A DNA stretch of 64,000 nt from Aspidiotus rigidus (lineage: Eukaryota; Arthropoda; Insecta; Hemiptera; Diaspididae). Within the stretch, counting starts at the first letter, position 1, and each line of letters begins with the position of its first letter. The DNA lies in the NCBI GenBank assembly GCA_035079385.1, contig JAVHKY010000010.1, positions 4,712,001-4,776,000 on the forward strand, given 5' to 3'. The notes beneath the pieces were generated by a model. The model was not told the DNA's origin. It saw only the letters and a list, made by a program, of their open reading frames with translations, and ran no database searches. The position numbers were made by a program, and so were the translations under genes. Shown here one piece after another: positions 1-13,200 of this stretch.

Positions 1-293
1 AGTTATTACATCCACTTACACTTTCTACGCATTTATTTATGCATTGCCTCACACCTGTTGAGCTACAGATGACCTGCTCGTCAATGTCCTTGGAGATAGG
101 TGGTAATCCTGTGGGCGGTTTTGGGCTTCCTCTAATAAACTGGTCCGTGAGAAAAACACCACAAGTGCAAATATTATTCTGAACAAGACTTGAGTTCTGT
201 ACAGCTATGGACGTATCCGCTTGGCCAACGTTCAGTTTACTCTGCTTAGTCGCTTCAATAGTGAAAGTTGATGAAGGACTCGACTGAACCCAT
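1..293 (-). CDS. Follicle cell protein 3C-like, terminal or internal exon (partial)
   Basis: An open frame on the minus strand runs from position 293 off the left edge without a stop. It has no start codon because it is an internal or 3' exon. A splice acceptor (minus strand TTTATAG) lies just before position 293, and the frame begins one base into the exon. The translation contains the segment CTCGVFLTDQFIRGSPKPPT followed by more cysteines (VICSS, RQCINKCVES). This spacing and the CTCGVFL..QF..GS signature match, from memory, arthropod follicle cell protein 3C, a secreted Cys-rich protein named for expression in ovarian follicle cells. The upstream exon with a signal peptide was not found and should lie to the right. 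The family call rests on recalled motif similarity; the exon itself is well supported by frame, composition and splice site. Confidence 0.68.
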
Positions 294-890
294 CTATAAA
301 ATAAACAATCCTCAGTTACAAACAGTATCTAGACTGGCGGAGATGAGCGTTTTAATCGTATAAATTTGTAGGTACAGAGATTACGTCAACGATCTCTAAT
401 TAAGTAACAGCTTGTGAATCGTAATATTTAGAAAATATCGCACAAAATAGAGGCAATAGAAGCCAACATAATCTGTTTCGATAAAAGTTTACAAGTTAAT
501 TTATCAGCAGAATTCGAATATTTCATTTTTTTCTGGTATAGTTCGATTGAAAAAAAAAAAAAAAAAAAAAAAAGAATTCAAGCAACTATCGTAGAACTTC
601 AATCCCCATCCATAATTTTTTCAAATAAACACTCGGGAACCGATAGGAGTCGAAATGTTTCGATTCGTGACATAAAGTTGATGATATTTTATAATTTTAC
701 AACTACGGCTACAAAACTTCATCAATTATTAGTAATTGAATAATAATGTCTTCCAAAACTGTTATCTTCATTCTTTCCACATTTATGAAACCAGAATTAT
801 TTCCATTTTACATCTAAGAGCGAAACTTTTTCATTTCAACACTATAGAATAATAGAATTATTTTCAAAAATCTATAAAATGAGTCACTAG
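294..890. other. AT-rich non-coding, with a poly-A tract
   Basis: Probably intronic or intergenic DNA upstream of the FCP3C-like exon. A run of 24 A residues lies at 550-573. No open frame or splice-bounded exon could be recognised. Confidence 0.5.
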
Positions 891-892
891 TA

Positions 893-1105
893 AGAGTATT
901 TTTTGCACTGAATTCAGAATAGTTTTTCGTTTCTTGATAGAAGGTCACGTTTTCTTGTTATGATCTTGTTCAGTTCCCGCGCATCGTCGCAAGACGAAAC
1001 CCTCTCGCTTGAGCGTTTCTATCGTTGGTCAAAGCTCGAGAACGAACATTAAATCTTGCGACGATACGCGGCAACTAAATCTGAATTCCCAGCAAAAAAT
1101 ACTCT
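893..1105. mobile_element. 213-bp TA-flanked MITE
   Basis: The ends are perfect 14-bp inverted repeats, AGAGTATTTTTTGC at 893-906 and its complement at 1092-1105, each bordered by TA (891-892 and 1106-1107). Just inside are imperfect GAATTC-containing arms. A second inner inverted repeat (GCATCGTCGCAAGA near 981 against CTTGCGACGATACGC near 1054) makes nearly the whole element able to fold. TA target duplication plus TIRs suggests a Tc1/mariner-type non-autonomous element; the superfamily is inferred. Confidence 0.75.
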
Positions 1106-1683
1106 TAGAAAGGACTAAATTCATTTCATTTCATTAATTTTCAAAAAAATTTCATCGTTTCCAAAAGTTCAAACAGTATCGAAATTCATAAATCAAGGAC
1201 GCAATTGAATCCCAAAAAATTCCTCTTCGTGAGCGAAATAAAATTAAACCAAGATACCGCAGAGAACCCCAAAATCTCGCCTAATACTTTGAAAAACCTA
1301 CTTTTTACTCTAATTGTAACGTCAATTTAAATTGTACCATTTGAGATACGAAGAAAACTTACTCAACACGAAAGAAGATGCAAAAGCTGAACACGATCAA
1401 AGAAACAGAAGCCATTTTCAGCACGTAATCGAAAGACGTTCGCCAAATACGAATTCAAATCATCAATATAGCAACTATGTGGAGAATCCTCTTATTATAT
1501 TTTACTCGATTGACGATTTATTTTGACGTTACCTACGATCGTGCTCCCACAATCAAAACTACGATTACAATTAGGATTAATTAAAAACACGTACATTAGC
1601 GTTTGAAAATAAGTTTTGGTCGTATCAGCGTTTTTGTTTTGCATAGTTACGTGTTTTACAAATGGAAACAGAAGTATTCGCTG

Positions 1684-1689
1684 TTTATT
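1684..1689 (-). promoter_or_regulatory. Possible polyadenylation signal of the MaoC-like gene
   Basis: AATAAA on the minus strand overlaps the last base of the TGA stop (TGAATAAA). Its position right at the stop would give an extremely short 3' UTR, so a downstream signal is equally possible. Confidence 0.3.
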
Positions 1690-2126
1690 CACACCATTTT
1701 CGCTGTGCCAAAAAGTACGGTCTTGTCACCCACCGTACATCGAAACGAACATTCTATGATCTTGCGAACGGAAATAACCTCCACGGTGACAAGAACTTTT
1801 TCACCAATGTAACACGGATTCGGGAATCGCAAATGTTGTTCCACTAGAATTGTCCCGGGACCGGGAAGTTTTGTCCCGAAAGCGGCTGATACTAAGCCAT
1901 TTAACAGAGCGCCGTGAACGATAGCCCGCTCACCACCATGGACGGGATTTCTATCGGTCGAAACGTCTTTAAACAGCTCTAAATCACGTTCAGTGATCAC
2001 TTTTTCGATGGTCGCTGTGTCTCCGACCTTCAAATTGCCTTTCGTAGAGATAGTTTTTCGACAAACGTTAATGGGATATCTGCGATGCAAGCACGAGTGT
2101 GAGAGTTTTATCACGGAATTAATCAT
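1689..2126 (-). CDS. MaoC-like hot-dog dehydratase, probably mitochondrial 3-hydroxyacyl-thioester dehydratase 2
   Basis: This single-exon ORF gives about 145 residues from the chosen start (MINSVIKLSH). The frame stays open upstream to 2201, giving 170 residues, but this Met is followed by a basic, Ser/Arg-rich leader typical of a mitochondrial import signal. A compact hot-dog domain follows, with the hydratase-2 motif DRNPVHGG; the Asp and His of D..NP.H are the catalytic pair in (R)-specific enoyl-CoA hydratases. Further family features are IVHGALLNGL and the C-terminal GEKVLVTVEV strand. The length fits animal HTD2, which carries out the dehydration step of mitochondrial fatty-acid synthesis, converting (3R)-hydroxyacyl-ACP to trans-2-enoyl-ACP. 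No frameshift or internal stop is seen, so the gene looks functional. Peroxisomal MaoC proteins are larger, which argues against that alternative. Confidence 0.82.
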   Translation of the reverse strand: MINSVIKLSHSCLHRRYPINVCRKTISTKGNLKVGDTATIEKVITERDLELFKDVSTDRNPVHGGERAIVHGALLNGLVSAAFGTKLPGPGTILVEQHLRFPNPCYIGEKVLVTVEVISVRKIIECSFRCTVGDKTVLFGTAKMV

Positions 2127-2209
2127 TCTTCGAGGTTTCTCCAATATCGACTTCTTCACAGTGACGAAGAAAAATATGAGCCAAATTTCTGAAACGCGCA
2201 TTCGTTGAC

Positions 2210-3335
2210 GTCGAGAATATTTTGATTTTTTTCAAAATATCTTCTCTCAAGATTTCTGAAACCAAACATAGGATTCATACAGTACTTTTCAATATTTCAA
2301 ACTATTCACAATGAAAACCAAATTTATCCTAAACGGAAGCTTTCGATAAAAAAATGAATATGAATATTCATTGCAGGAGATTGGCGATAAAAGAAGCTAT
2401 TTTCAAGTCTGTACAATTTGGAATTTTTTTTTTCACGTACACAATATCATAATTTCACTCACTGTAAAATATCTTCATTTCATCTCACAAAAAGACTCAA
2501 ATATGTACTACCAGTCTAGCTAGAAAACAAATTTCTACTAAAAATTGATCAGGTTTCAAAAACTGTCTCCCTTAGATTTTAACAGACTTTAATCGAATAT
2601 ATCACTGATAATTTTTTCATCATTTTTTTTTTCTCAATTTTGGAGGCTTATTTCGGTTATATTTTTCACTATGAGTAAAAATTCTACAGCTCAGATATTT
2701 AATTTTCTAATTATTTAAAATGAATCGCAACGAACATTACCTAAATCTTATCTAATTTTTTATTATTCATCGTTTTTTTCATTTAGATTCCTAAATAAAC
2801 TTCATGCCATGGAAGCACTACCCGTCAAACTTCTTTTCTAAAATAAAGAGTATAGCCGTTTTTAAAAACCCATCACAATAGAAAACTAGTGAATAAATTA
2901 ATTTCTGATTTTGTTAATGTCCACTTTCGAATTTGCTAAATAATCAAGAAATGTGTATAGCAGGGAACATTTAAAAGTAATTCTGTTCAACTTTTGAAAT
3001 AGCTCGGATCAGAAAGAAAAATACCCAAGGTTTACTACGTGGAAAATCCTTCATTTGGTTTCTGAAATTAGAATTCTTAATTACGAACTACCGAAGAAAT
3101 TAATATAAGCAATAGATTTCATAATTGAAACTACTCCGATCTTCTGGCGACTGAGGATGATACGTCATAACAAACCATCAGGTTTGAATTTCGTCGTAGT
3201 CAAGATTGTGTAACAATTTGAGTATTTTCCTGAAGAAGCATTGCTCAAATTTCACACTTGAACGCAAGCTTTTCTTAGCAATATTGAAAAATTTTGTCAA
3301 ATACATGTTGTTCTCATTTGAATTGTGAGATTTTT
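2210..3335. other. AT-rich intergenic or intronic stretch
   Basis: I see no convincing exon. The missing 3' exon of the ARMC7-like gene should lie here on the minus strand. Candidate acceptors near 3135-3265 give frames that close quickly and show no armadillo pattern. Confidence 0.4.
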
Positions 3336-3359
3336 CTCATGCACTAAAAAGTAAATTAC

Positions 3360-3920
3360 CTTTCTTAGAAGTCGGAGTAATCAGAAATAAAAGAGTAGTG
3401 ATAGCCGACAACCCTGTTTGTTCATCGTTGGAATTTAGACAGTTCGCGATGTGATTTATACCATTATTTCGCAAAATGTACTCCTGATTTTCGGGATCTA
3501 GAAGATAATAAGTACCAACCATAACTTGAAACATCGACGAATAGTTGGGCTGAAATAAACGCAATGAACTTACCCGCCGACAAATTACAAAGTCCACCAA
3601 TAGCGTACTGCACGAATTTTGGATTTTGGTGAGATAACTGATCCAAAAATAAATCGATGATCAACAATGTTCTCAAAAATTCGTAGTTTATAGGATCATA
3701 AGCAAAATTGGCAAGATTGGCGAGTAACTGTTCTTGAGCACCTAATAGAGAGCTCTGGTCATCAATCGTAGAAGTATAAAACAAAAAATTAGAAAATTGT
3801 TGAGTTTTTACTCGACGATTTGGTAGTGTGGAATTCTTTAACTAGCTGTCGAAGATATTCGAACCGGCCGACACCATCCTTCGGCGTTCGTTGTTGAAGA
3901 CGTTCGGGGCGACTGAACAT
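3360..3920 (-). CDS. Armadillo repeat-containing protein 7-like (3 exons, 3' end not found)
   Basis: Three minus-strand exons join in frame with short canonical introns: 3812-3920 (start MFSRPERL), 3741 down to 3574, and 3497 down to 3360. The introns are 70 bp (3742-3811) and 76 bp (3498-3573) with GT-AG ends; the donors are GTAAAA, GTAAGT and, after exon 3, GTAATT. The joined protein has [14 protein letters not shown], then [18 protein letters not shown], then [14 protein letters not shown] across the exon 2/3 junction, then [10 protein letters not shown] and [10 protein letters not shown]. These follow the order of vertebrate ARMC7, a small armadillo protein of about 198 residues. About 137 residues are accounted for, so the last roughly 60 (C-terminal repeat) are missing and should lie left of 3335. 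An in-frame upstream ATG exists at 3986, but MFSRPERL gives the expected N-terminal length. The biochemical role of ARMC7 is poorly defined. Confidence 0.8.
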
Positions 3921-4154
3921 AGATAAATTTTGCTGCGATGCATGCGAGAAGATACGAGTTGACTTTTGGCAGTCTACATTTAGCAATCCGGAATAAATCT
4001 GCAGAAGTATTTGATAGTGTTTCTATGAAATTAATAATTCGCTAGAAATCATACTTTTGGTTCAAATTGTTCCTGAAAATGAAAAACAGGTATCTTCCAT
4101 CTTCCCAGCCAATAAAACGATATTATTGATAAGAATTTTTTCGAGGTGTAGGAA

Positions 4155-4298
4155 TTGACTACCGTACAAAGTTGGATTGACGTATGTGCAGATAATGAAT
4201 ACGAGGAAAAGAGGTTATGGGTTGACTTGATACAGCCTCTTTTTCTCGTATTCATTACATGCATATACGTCAATTCAACTTGGTATGGCAGATTGAGT
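4155..4298. repeat. Imperfect hairpin element (about 144 bp)
   Basis: Two arms of about 60 bp face each other. The left arm, starting TGACTACCGTACAAAGTT, and the right arm, ending at 4298, read as complements with a few mismatches; the core AATGAATACGAG..AAAGAGG is shared. A related fragment (CCGTACAAAGTT plus ATT..CCGTACAA) occurs near 17780. It is likely a small foldback MITE. Confidence 0.6.
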
Positions 4299-4440
4299 CA
4301 TTAATGCATCATTCGGCCGTTGATCTGCAAGGAGCGCTACATGCGGAATTTGAAAAATGATTTTTTGAAAATATTTATGAAATTTAATGAGATTGCCTCA
4401 ATTCAGAACAATATTATTATTATGCATTAAGGGAGAGATG

Positions 4441-4470
4441 TGATCGTTTTGCGGCGAGTGCAAACGATCA
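4441..4470. repeat. Small stem-loop
   Basis: TGATCGTTTTGC and GCAAACGATCA are complementary except for one bulged T and flank a 7-nt loop. No neighbouring gene explains it. Confidence 0.35.
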
Positions 4471-4644
4471 CTTCATTCTCGTGGTTTGTAGGTACACTAT
4501 TTTATGCCATGAGTACAAAAAAAAATAAAGGCTTGTGTTGTGTTTCATTGAATCATTGATACAATTTCATCAAGTTTCATAAAACGCTAGGTAATTTTAT
4601 TTTTGAAAGTTAACACAAATTGTCCGCGAGAATCATCATAATTA

Positions 4645-5215
4645 TTAACATAAAATGTTCATTCTCAAGCTTCGATCAGAATAAAAAGTATTAATGCTCG
4701 AGAAGGAACGATTTGTCTCGCGAAAATACGCGGCAACTATTATTATTACCCCATCTCTCTCCGTTTCAAACGGGTAAAACATTAATGTACGGGCCAAAGA
4801 CAAGTAGCAATGATTTACAACTACATTATAGTTGGAGGATAAGATATCCCTAATAATTCGGCTTGTGCTGAGAATTACTATCTTCTTTTCCTCCAGGTTG
4901 CAGGTTAGTAGTTTACAGTACCTAGGTGTGTCCCCAGTGCAGTGCTTGAAATGATAATTGGGTATAGGTTTTAATTCTTTCCACTTCCCATAAATTATCT
5001 TTTTCATTTCTCGATTTACAGCCTCGTATTTTCTCGTTTTTTTCCATTTTATACTGTCTGAGTGTTGTGGATATGAGGTACCGCAATATCAAATATGTAT
5101 GCGCTTCCTTGTTTGCTTCATCCACAACTATCATATCTAGTCGATTACTTCCCACTTTTCTGTCCGTTCTTAAAGTTCGATCCCAGTACATTAATTCTGA
5201 TCCAGTTGCTTTCCA
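4645..5215 (-). pseudogene. Decayed non-LTR retrotransposon C-terminal (endonuclease-like) fragment
   Basis: Minus-strand frames contain YWDRTLRTDRKVGSNRLDMI followed by VVDEANKE. This corresponds to the WDR.I.TDR.+..N+PD+VVVD motif that follows the reverse transcriptase in many arthropod LINE-like proteins, a PD-(D/E)XK-like segment. Further on, NLEEKKIVILSTSRIIRDIL matches the expected C-terminal tail. The frame is broken in several places and the expected DI(A/T)IP strand reads LILRYL, so this is a dead fragment. There is no RT domain nearby. The clade is not determined. Confidence 0.5.
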
Positions 5216-6031
5216 CAGTCGTCTCTGGTGTATACTGGTAGTAGAATTTCTGTTCCAGTTTCTTCAGGTTGGTAGGCCTAGACACTTCTCGGTGGATTAC
5301 TTGTTATGACAATAGGTATTATGTCGACTTCCTCGACCACTTGCCACAGATGTTTCAGTTGCCTTCTTAGTTCCATGTATTTTTGTATCTTCTCCGCAAT
5401 TATTTTGAAAAAGAAATAGGAGATCTAAATATTCCAGAAAATGATTTAGAATCCGATGTTGAAATAAATTAGGTACATAGCTAATTAAGAACATTAGATA
5501 ATATTTATTATTAATTTTCTATTCCCTCATCAACTTCAATTACTGAGTTGATATTTGGTTCATTTATTATCTCTGTATCATCCAGTTTCATAGATTCATA
5601 TCCAAGATCTGGTTACGTAGCTTACCTTACAATCAATTTTCGAGAAGACCTAATATTTAATTACCGGTAGGTATTTTTTGCAGAGCGTGGTGCGTAGACT
5701 AAACTATCTTCATTATACGGTACTGCACGTACAAGAATACCCAATGAAGACCTCGAAGCCATTCATAGTAGACTATTCACGCTATACCTCCGCCTAATTC
5801 ATACATGCATTTTCTAAATCCAATATCATTGTTCATATACGTCTAGATATATCAATTTGCAATGGCTATTCACTTTTCGCTATTTTTGAAAATTTTTATT
5901 TCCGTCAACTGTTTCGATTGATCACTCATGGCATTAAAATTTTCTTCTTTAAAAGTAAACAATAAATAATTCAGCTTCTATGTATATAGCTAGCATATTT
6001 TTCACATTTTTCCCTCGATACTTAGCTGACA
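5216..6031. other. Non-coding stretch, nothing recognised
   Basis: AT-rich with only short random frames. No repeat shared with the rest of the window was noticed. Confidence 0.4.
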
Positions 6032-6113
6032 CATGAGGACATATCTGGCAAAAGGTCGTCCGCACAATGTATTTCTTATAGGACGGACGCCCTTCTGCCA
6101 GAACCTTCCTCAT
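6032..6113. ncRNA. Pre-miRNA-sized hairpin (candidate)
   Basis: Two 30-nt arms, beginning ATGAGGACATATCTGGCA at 6032 and ending CTTCCTCAT at 6113, pair with a few mismatches across a loop of about 22 nt. Transcribed on either strand, this would give an 82-nt stem-loop with about 26 pairs, in the range of animal microRNA precursors. It matches no miRNA I recognise. An outer weak inverted repeat (TATAGCTAGCATA / TGCATACCTAGCTA) suggests a small MITE is equally possible. Confidence 0.35.
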
Positions 6114-6743
6114 ATAAATATAATTCGTAATACCTAGCGTCGCATTATTTTGAATTAGTATGAATGCATACCTAGCTAGATACTGTATCATGCGCGAAAA
6201 GCGTTTGCCCGCAAGAGTGCACGAATCAGAAGACGAAGAGATATGAGTATGACTTTTGATTTGAGATCCTACCGGCCGTAATCGGTCCGTTCGAAATAGA
6301 TGATCGCGTTTGAAGCATCGTCTTACATTCCTCGCAACGCACTCTTATTACGTAGTCTTTTACACGAACCTCAGTTACGCTTGTGATTTCAAATTTTTAT
6401 TCCGTCCTCCGCGCCAATTTAAGGTCGTTTATTACGCGATCGAGCTCGAATATATCGTTATAATAGGTATTTTTTTCGTCTTGTCCAAAGTATAGGGATG
6501 TCAGAATGCATTTCATCGTAGAAATCACTATTTGCTGGTTAATTACTCTTTTTTTTTTATTGAACTTCCAACTATTTTTCAACCGAGTTTTCGAAGAATA
6601 TTTTATTTCACAAACAGATCGCGCAAACGAACATTACTCTGCAAGATGGATTGAATCGCGTTTGAACTCCAATCTTTCACAACTTCCTATGTAGAGAAAA
6701 TGAACTGATCGTAAAAAGACTTTAATTTTGTCGCGGCGTAAAA

Positions 6744-7130
6744 ATGATACGATGGAATTTTTGGACTTCTTCGAACAAGCATGTCGAAGGATCGAGCTTT
6801 TCGCTTTGTGCAGAGGATAAAAATTCATTTACGATTCACGACACCCTACTGAGATTCAGGTATGTTTCGTGTATATCTAAGTGTATTTCTATTCATTTTG
6901 TCGACACCTATTTCTATTGCGAAAGAAGGAGCAATAAAACAGATAGGATTGGTAAGAAACGCAAGAGTTCGAAGTTCAAAAGGATGACGTAGATACGTAG
7001 GTAACGTAGAAGTCGTTAAAATTTTTTGAACTTCCAATGCAGCTACACTTGAAGTGATGCGCGTATGTTTGCCTATCGCGCCCCAGAAACTGGTTGCCAA
7101 ACGTTAGCGCCAGGAATGAAGTTCAAAGTG
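6744..7130 (+). repeat. Copy 1 of a dispersed, possibly exon-bearing repeat
   Basis: This segment shares two blocks with 21820-22960. One block ends in CTGAGATTCAG followed by a splice-donor-like GTATGT at about 6859 (frame FTIHDTLLRFR). The second block is at 7067-7099 and reads MFAYRAPET in one frame. All four base differences from the other copy within the second block are third-position and synonymous. It may be a decayed gene family or simply an old repeat; no complete gene could be built. Confidence 0.3.
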
Positions 7131-9670
<2,540 letters not shown>

Positions 9671-9677
9671 TATTTGT

Positions 9678-9791
9678 GACCTCATTGCCTACTGACAGGA
9701 ACACCATTTCTCTCTGATTAGATGTCCAATCAAAGAGAAATGGAATTCCTGCGCCAATGGGTAATGAGCATCCTTTTCTCATCACAGGTCA
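9678..9791. mobile_element. Hairpin MITE, copy 1 (about 114 bp)
   Basis: The element has arms CATTGCCTACTGACAGGAAC and its near complement around a small loop, and it ends in CACAGGTCA. It is flanked by ATTTGT (9672-9677) and CATTTGT (9792-9798), which read as a target duplication. The same element occurs at 24521-24636 with the same flank. Confidence 0.7.
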
Positions 9792-9836
9792 CATTTGTTG
9801 AACCCCTGATCGCACACATCACAAGAAATTCTTTTC

Positions 9837-11750
9837 TCATAAAATTCGGTGAATAGCGGCTTTCCAGCTCGTAAAGGATATTTGTCTTACAGTGCTGCCT
9901 TTAGAAGGAATTTTTTCCAAATACCCAGCAGGAGTTGTACGTCGTGTATCGCGCGGCAAACAATTATCTAATTTACTACACACATACAGCTGTGTACTTT
10001 TGATAAAAATAATGGAATCCTCAAGTGTACGAGCCATATTGATACAAAGGAAGAGGAGGCACAAGACACGTAACAGTAAAGAACTTTTTGTCGTGACTCA
10101 CAAATTATAATGTCAAATGTAGATTTTTGAGGCAATGTTTAGCCATGGCAGAGTCTGCCGGAATTGTGAGTTATAGGCCCTACGGTGCTTACTTAGCCGT
10201 TTCTTAAACATACGCCCTGTCTGCCTTACGTACAGTCCACCACAGTCACGGCAGGAGAGCTTACGGATCCCCGATTTTTTCTCGGGAGGGATCTTATCTT
10301 TGAAACGAATGAGGTGTTGAGTGTAGTGACTGGGTAGAAGCCTATTTGATAGCCATACCTTCGGAATTCTCGGCCAAGTTCATTAGAGGGTGTCCCCAAG
10401 TAGGGAAGCCGCGGCCAACACTTCCGGAGAGGGGGGGGGGGGGTTCATTGGTGGAGGGATCCATATTAGCCTCGGCAAGTATCAGCTGCAGACTTTTCCG
10501 TCGTACTATTGCTGGAATGTCTACATTGAGATTTTGGATTTCAATTTTCCGAGTCTCTTCCGAAGCAGTCGATGTGTAGCGGCGTTGATTTGAGCCATTT
10601 TGTGAGGCCGTGGGTGAAAAGAATTGTTGTTGATGGAGACACCAGTATATGTTTCTTTTCTGTAGATGGAAAAGTCGACAGAGAGGCCTTCCAAACCTGG
10701 AGTGAGACGTATACAGTAGTGAGATCTAGGTATAATTGAGAGTGTTTCCACCAATTTCAAGCCTAAAGGCGACGGAAGGGTGAAAATTGTTCATCATGGA
10801 CAGAAGTTGCTGGAGATCTTCATTGGTGCCAGTCCAGATGCAAAATATATCATCGATGTAACGTGCATAATGTATAATATTTTTGGTTCCGATATTATTG
10901 GTTAAAATTTTCCACTCTAAATCGTCCATAAATTCGTCCGCAACTAACATGGATAGTGGTCCCTCTTCTATCGGAAGGCGATCTGGGTTCGTTTTCCCGC
11001 GGAAGAAACAGATGTTATCCCAAAGACATAAGGTTATGAGGGTCTTGAATTGGAGTATGACATCCGGATGGAGGTGCTGGTTACAAAGATGTGCGAGCAT
11101 GGTATCTATCGTTTGCAGCACCGGGATGTTCGAGAACTTGTTGGCCACGTCAAACGAGATGACTGCGAGCCTGGAGGAAAACTCTTATGTCCTAGATCTC
11201 GGACGAGCTCGGCGGAGTTCTTTACCGTATATTGAGGTATAAAATTGGCGAAGGAGCGAAACCAGGTTGCTAAATATTTTGCGCGCCGAAACGATAGGTC
11301 CGGGCTTGATTGGGTGATTATCTTTGTATAGTTTGATTTGGCCGTAGAGTCGGGGGTTGCAACACACATTTGTTTCAAATCATCACCGTTGTTGGGAACC
11401 ACCAATGATGCTTTTGTTATAGCAGCACGAACTTCTTTCTTGTAACTGTTGAGGTTGAATTTTGATGATGTTGCCCCAGAACAGCTGAGGAAATCAAAGA
11501 TCTTCGTTTCATACTCGGTCGGGAGGAGGATGATGAGTGCCTCTCCTTCATCCGCTTTGACAATAACTAGGTTCTGTTGCTGCAGACGCCGCAGGAGGCG
11601 GAAGACTATGTGGGTATTAATAGGTTTGATGGAATGTTTCGAAAGGTCGCTCAGTAGATAAGACACGATCCGGAATATTTGGTTAAAATTAAATGATATC
11701 AATCGGGCTACCTTTGAACTGGACGTTGCACTACACTCATTCTCCAGACT
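9837..11750 (-). mobile_element. Degenerate Penelope-like retroelement (RT plus GIY-YIG)
   Basis: Minus-strand fragments appear in Penelope-like order, running from right to left. First is NLVIVKADEGEALIILLP (11.6 kb), the LV.TDKGN-type motif. Next is LYGQIKLYKDN..PGPIVSA (11.3 kb). Then comes the RT core IEEGPLSMLVADEFMDDLEW with the catalytic YARYIDDIF (10.75-11.1 kb) and a GLEGLSVDFSIYRKETYTG tail (10.7 kb). A GIY-YIG-like endonuclease piece, CRDCGGLYVRQTGR..KKRLSKHR (10.13-10.26 kb), follows, then a C-terminal remnant to 9837. Several frameshifts separate the pieces, and a 13-G run at 10431-10443 interrupts the linker, so the copy is dead. Such elements insert by endonuclease-primed reverse transcription. 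No terminal repeats were recognised. Confidence 0.85.
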
Positions 11751-12229
11751 ACAAACAAGTTATTTGAACCTCAAATTAATCTATAGACTTTCTTTTCTAT
11801 TTTGAAATTGTACCTAGTGCATGTATTCATTTTCATAGATACTGCTACACATAATTATGTTGAACTAATAAAAGATACAATATTTAGACATAGGCCCTAT
11901 AGATAAATATATGTACCTATATAATATTATATAGATATGTCCGGAACAAGGATGATTATTCAAGGATCTGGAGATGATAAAGATAATTAATTCAAGAGTG
12001 CATCAAATATCTCGCGTATTTTTGCGTAGATGAAGCTCAGAAATATGCGGCTAATTGGTGTACACTTCGAATTTCATTCATTAATTGAATACGGATACCT
12101 ATATTTGACAATTTAAAGATGGCTATTTTAGACGTAATTTTGAACGTTTCCTGACGAATTCTCGGAACATTTTGCCAGCTATTAAGTAATTAGCTGTATA
12201 TTTCTCAACTTCAAGGATAATTGCCTGGC
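11751..12229. other. AT-rich non-coding DNA
   Basis: Between the Penelope remnant and the first minisatellite-type element. Nothing recognised. Confidence 0.4.
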
Positions 12230-12572
12230 GTTATGAAAAAACGACGGCTTCCTTAACGAAGTTAAACGAGGAACGCAGGAACCTGTGTTATGAGTCAAAT
12301 GGGATTTGGTATTGAAAATTCAAGGAAGCCTAGTCCTATAAAGCTAGAATAAAGAAGGCCTAGACCTACTGTAAGCCTAGTATAATATAGTTCGAGAGTC
12401 TAAATTTTTCTCGAATCTCCAGCTATATATGATAGCTCGAGAGTCGAAATTTTCCTAAGTCCCCCTCCTATCATACATAATTCGAGAATCGAAATTTTTC
12501 CAAGTTTTTTGCTGGACGGCGGACGGCGCATAGCAAATTTCTCAAAAAGCCCCCCATAAAACAGGTTCCCTG
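12230..12572 (+). mobile_element. Minisatellite-bearing TIR family, copy 1
   Basis: It starts with ACGGCTTCCTTAACGAAGTT and GGAACCTGTGTTATG and ends CATAAAACAGGTTCCCTG, so the termini are inverted. Between them are about three units of the 45-bp motif (CTCCTATCATA..AGCTCGAGAGTCGAAATTTT..AAGTCCCC). A closely similar but longer copy lies at 34120-34800, and further copies at 14340-15088, 25640-26242 (reverse) and 28790-29490 (reverse). Confidence 0.65.
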
Positions 12573-12816
12573 TTAAAGTCCTGAGTATTATTCATAGTGT
12601 TATCCGTGGGCAAAAATCGCTACCCGCAACACATCATTTTGTGTTATACACGTAGCCCAGTAGAATTACACTTTTGAAAAAAAAAAATGTCCATCCAAGA
12701 TTTTACTGCTGAAAAGTGTTGGTCTTGGTGTCCTTGTCATGTGGTAAAAACCCATCACCCCCACCACTTGCGGAACCCCTTGAAAGGAGGTCTTATTTGG
12801 CACCTTTTTTTGGTTT

Positions 12817-13200
12817 TTTCAATTTTTCTCGAAAAGTTTGAGATTTAGAGCAAAAATACCTGAGTACAAAAAGATTCTCCATAAAATTTACCATCGAATA
12901 GTGTCATCACTCACTCGGTTACAATAATTTGACGCTGTGTAACAATATCTGCAAATTTAGTCTTTTCTGAAAATCGTCAATTTTTCAAGTTTTTCCTAAC
13001 ATTTTTCCGATTGTTCTTGGAAAGTTTGAGACTTAGAGCAAAAATACCTCAATACAAAAAGATTTTCCATAAAATTTATCATCGAATTATGCCACCACTC
13101 ACTCGGTTACGACAATTTGACGCTATATAACAATGTCTGAAAATTTACTGTTTTTAGAAATTATCGGTTTTTCAAGTGTTTTTCTGAAAAAGTTTGAGAT
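12817..13200. repeat. Two tandem units of about 189 bp within the left arm
   Basis: The block TTAGAGCAAAAATACCT, then CAAAAAGATT and CACTCACTCGGTTAC and a TTTGACGCT..TAACAATRTCTG tail, appears at about 12840 and again at about 13029. Reverse copies are at 14260-14350, 15170-15290, 16430-16500 and 17506-17570, and a forward copy is at 28670-28790. Confidence 0.7.

Noticed and set aside
3120..3270. Last exon of the ARMC7-like gene
   Set aside because: Possible acceptors were tried in the required phase; each frame ends within about 20 codons and lacks armadillo-type residues.
5297..5494. Upstream part of the LINE fragment
   Set aside because: The minus-strand frame shows no reverse-transcriptase motif and cannot be linked to the 4.6-5.2 kb remnant.
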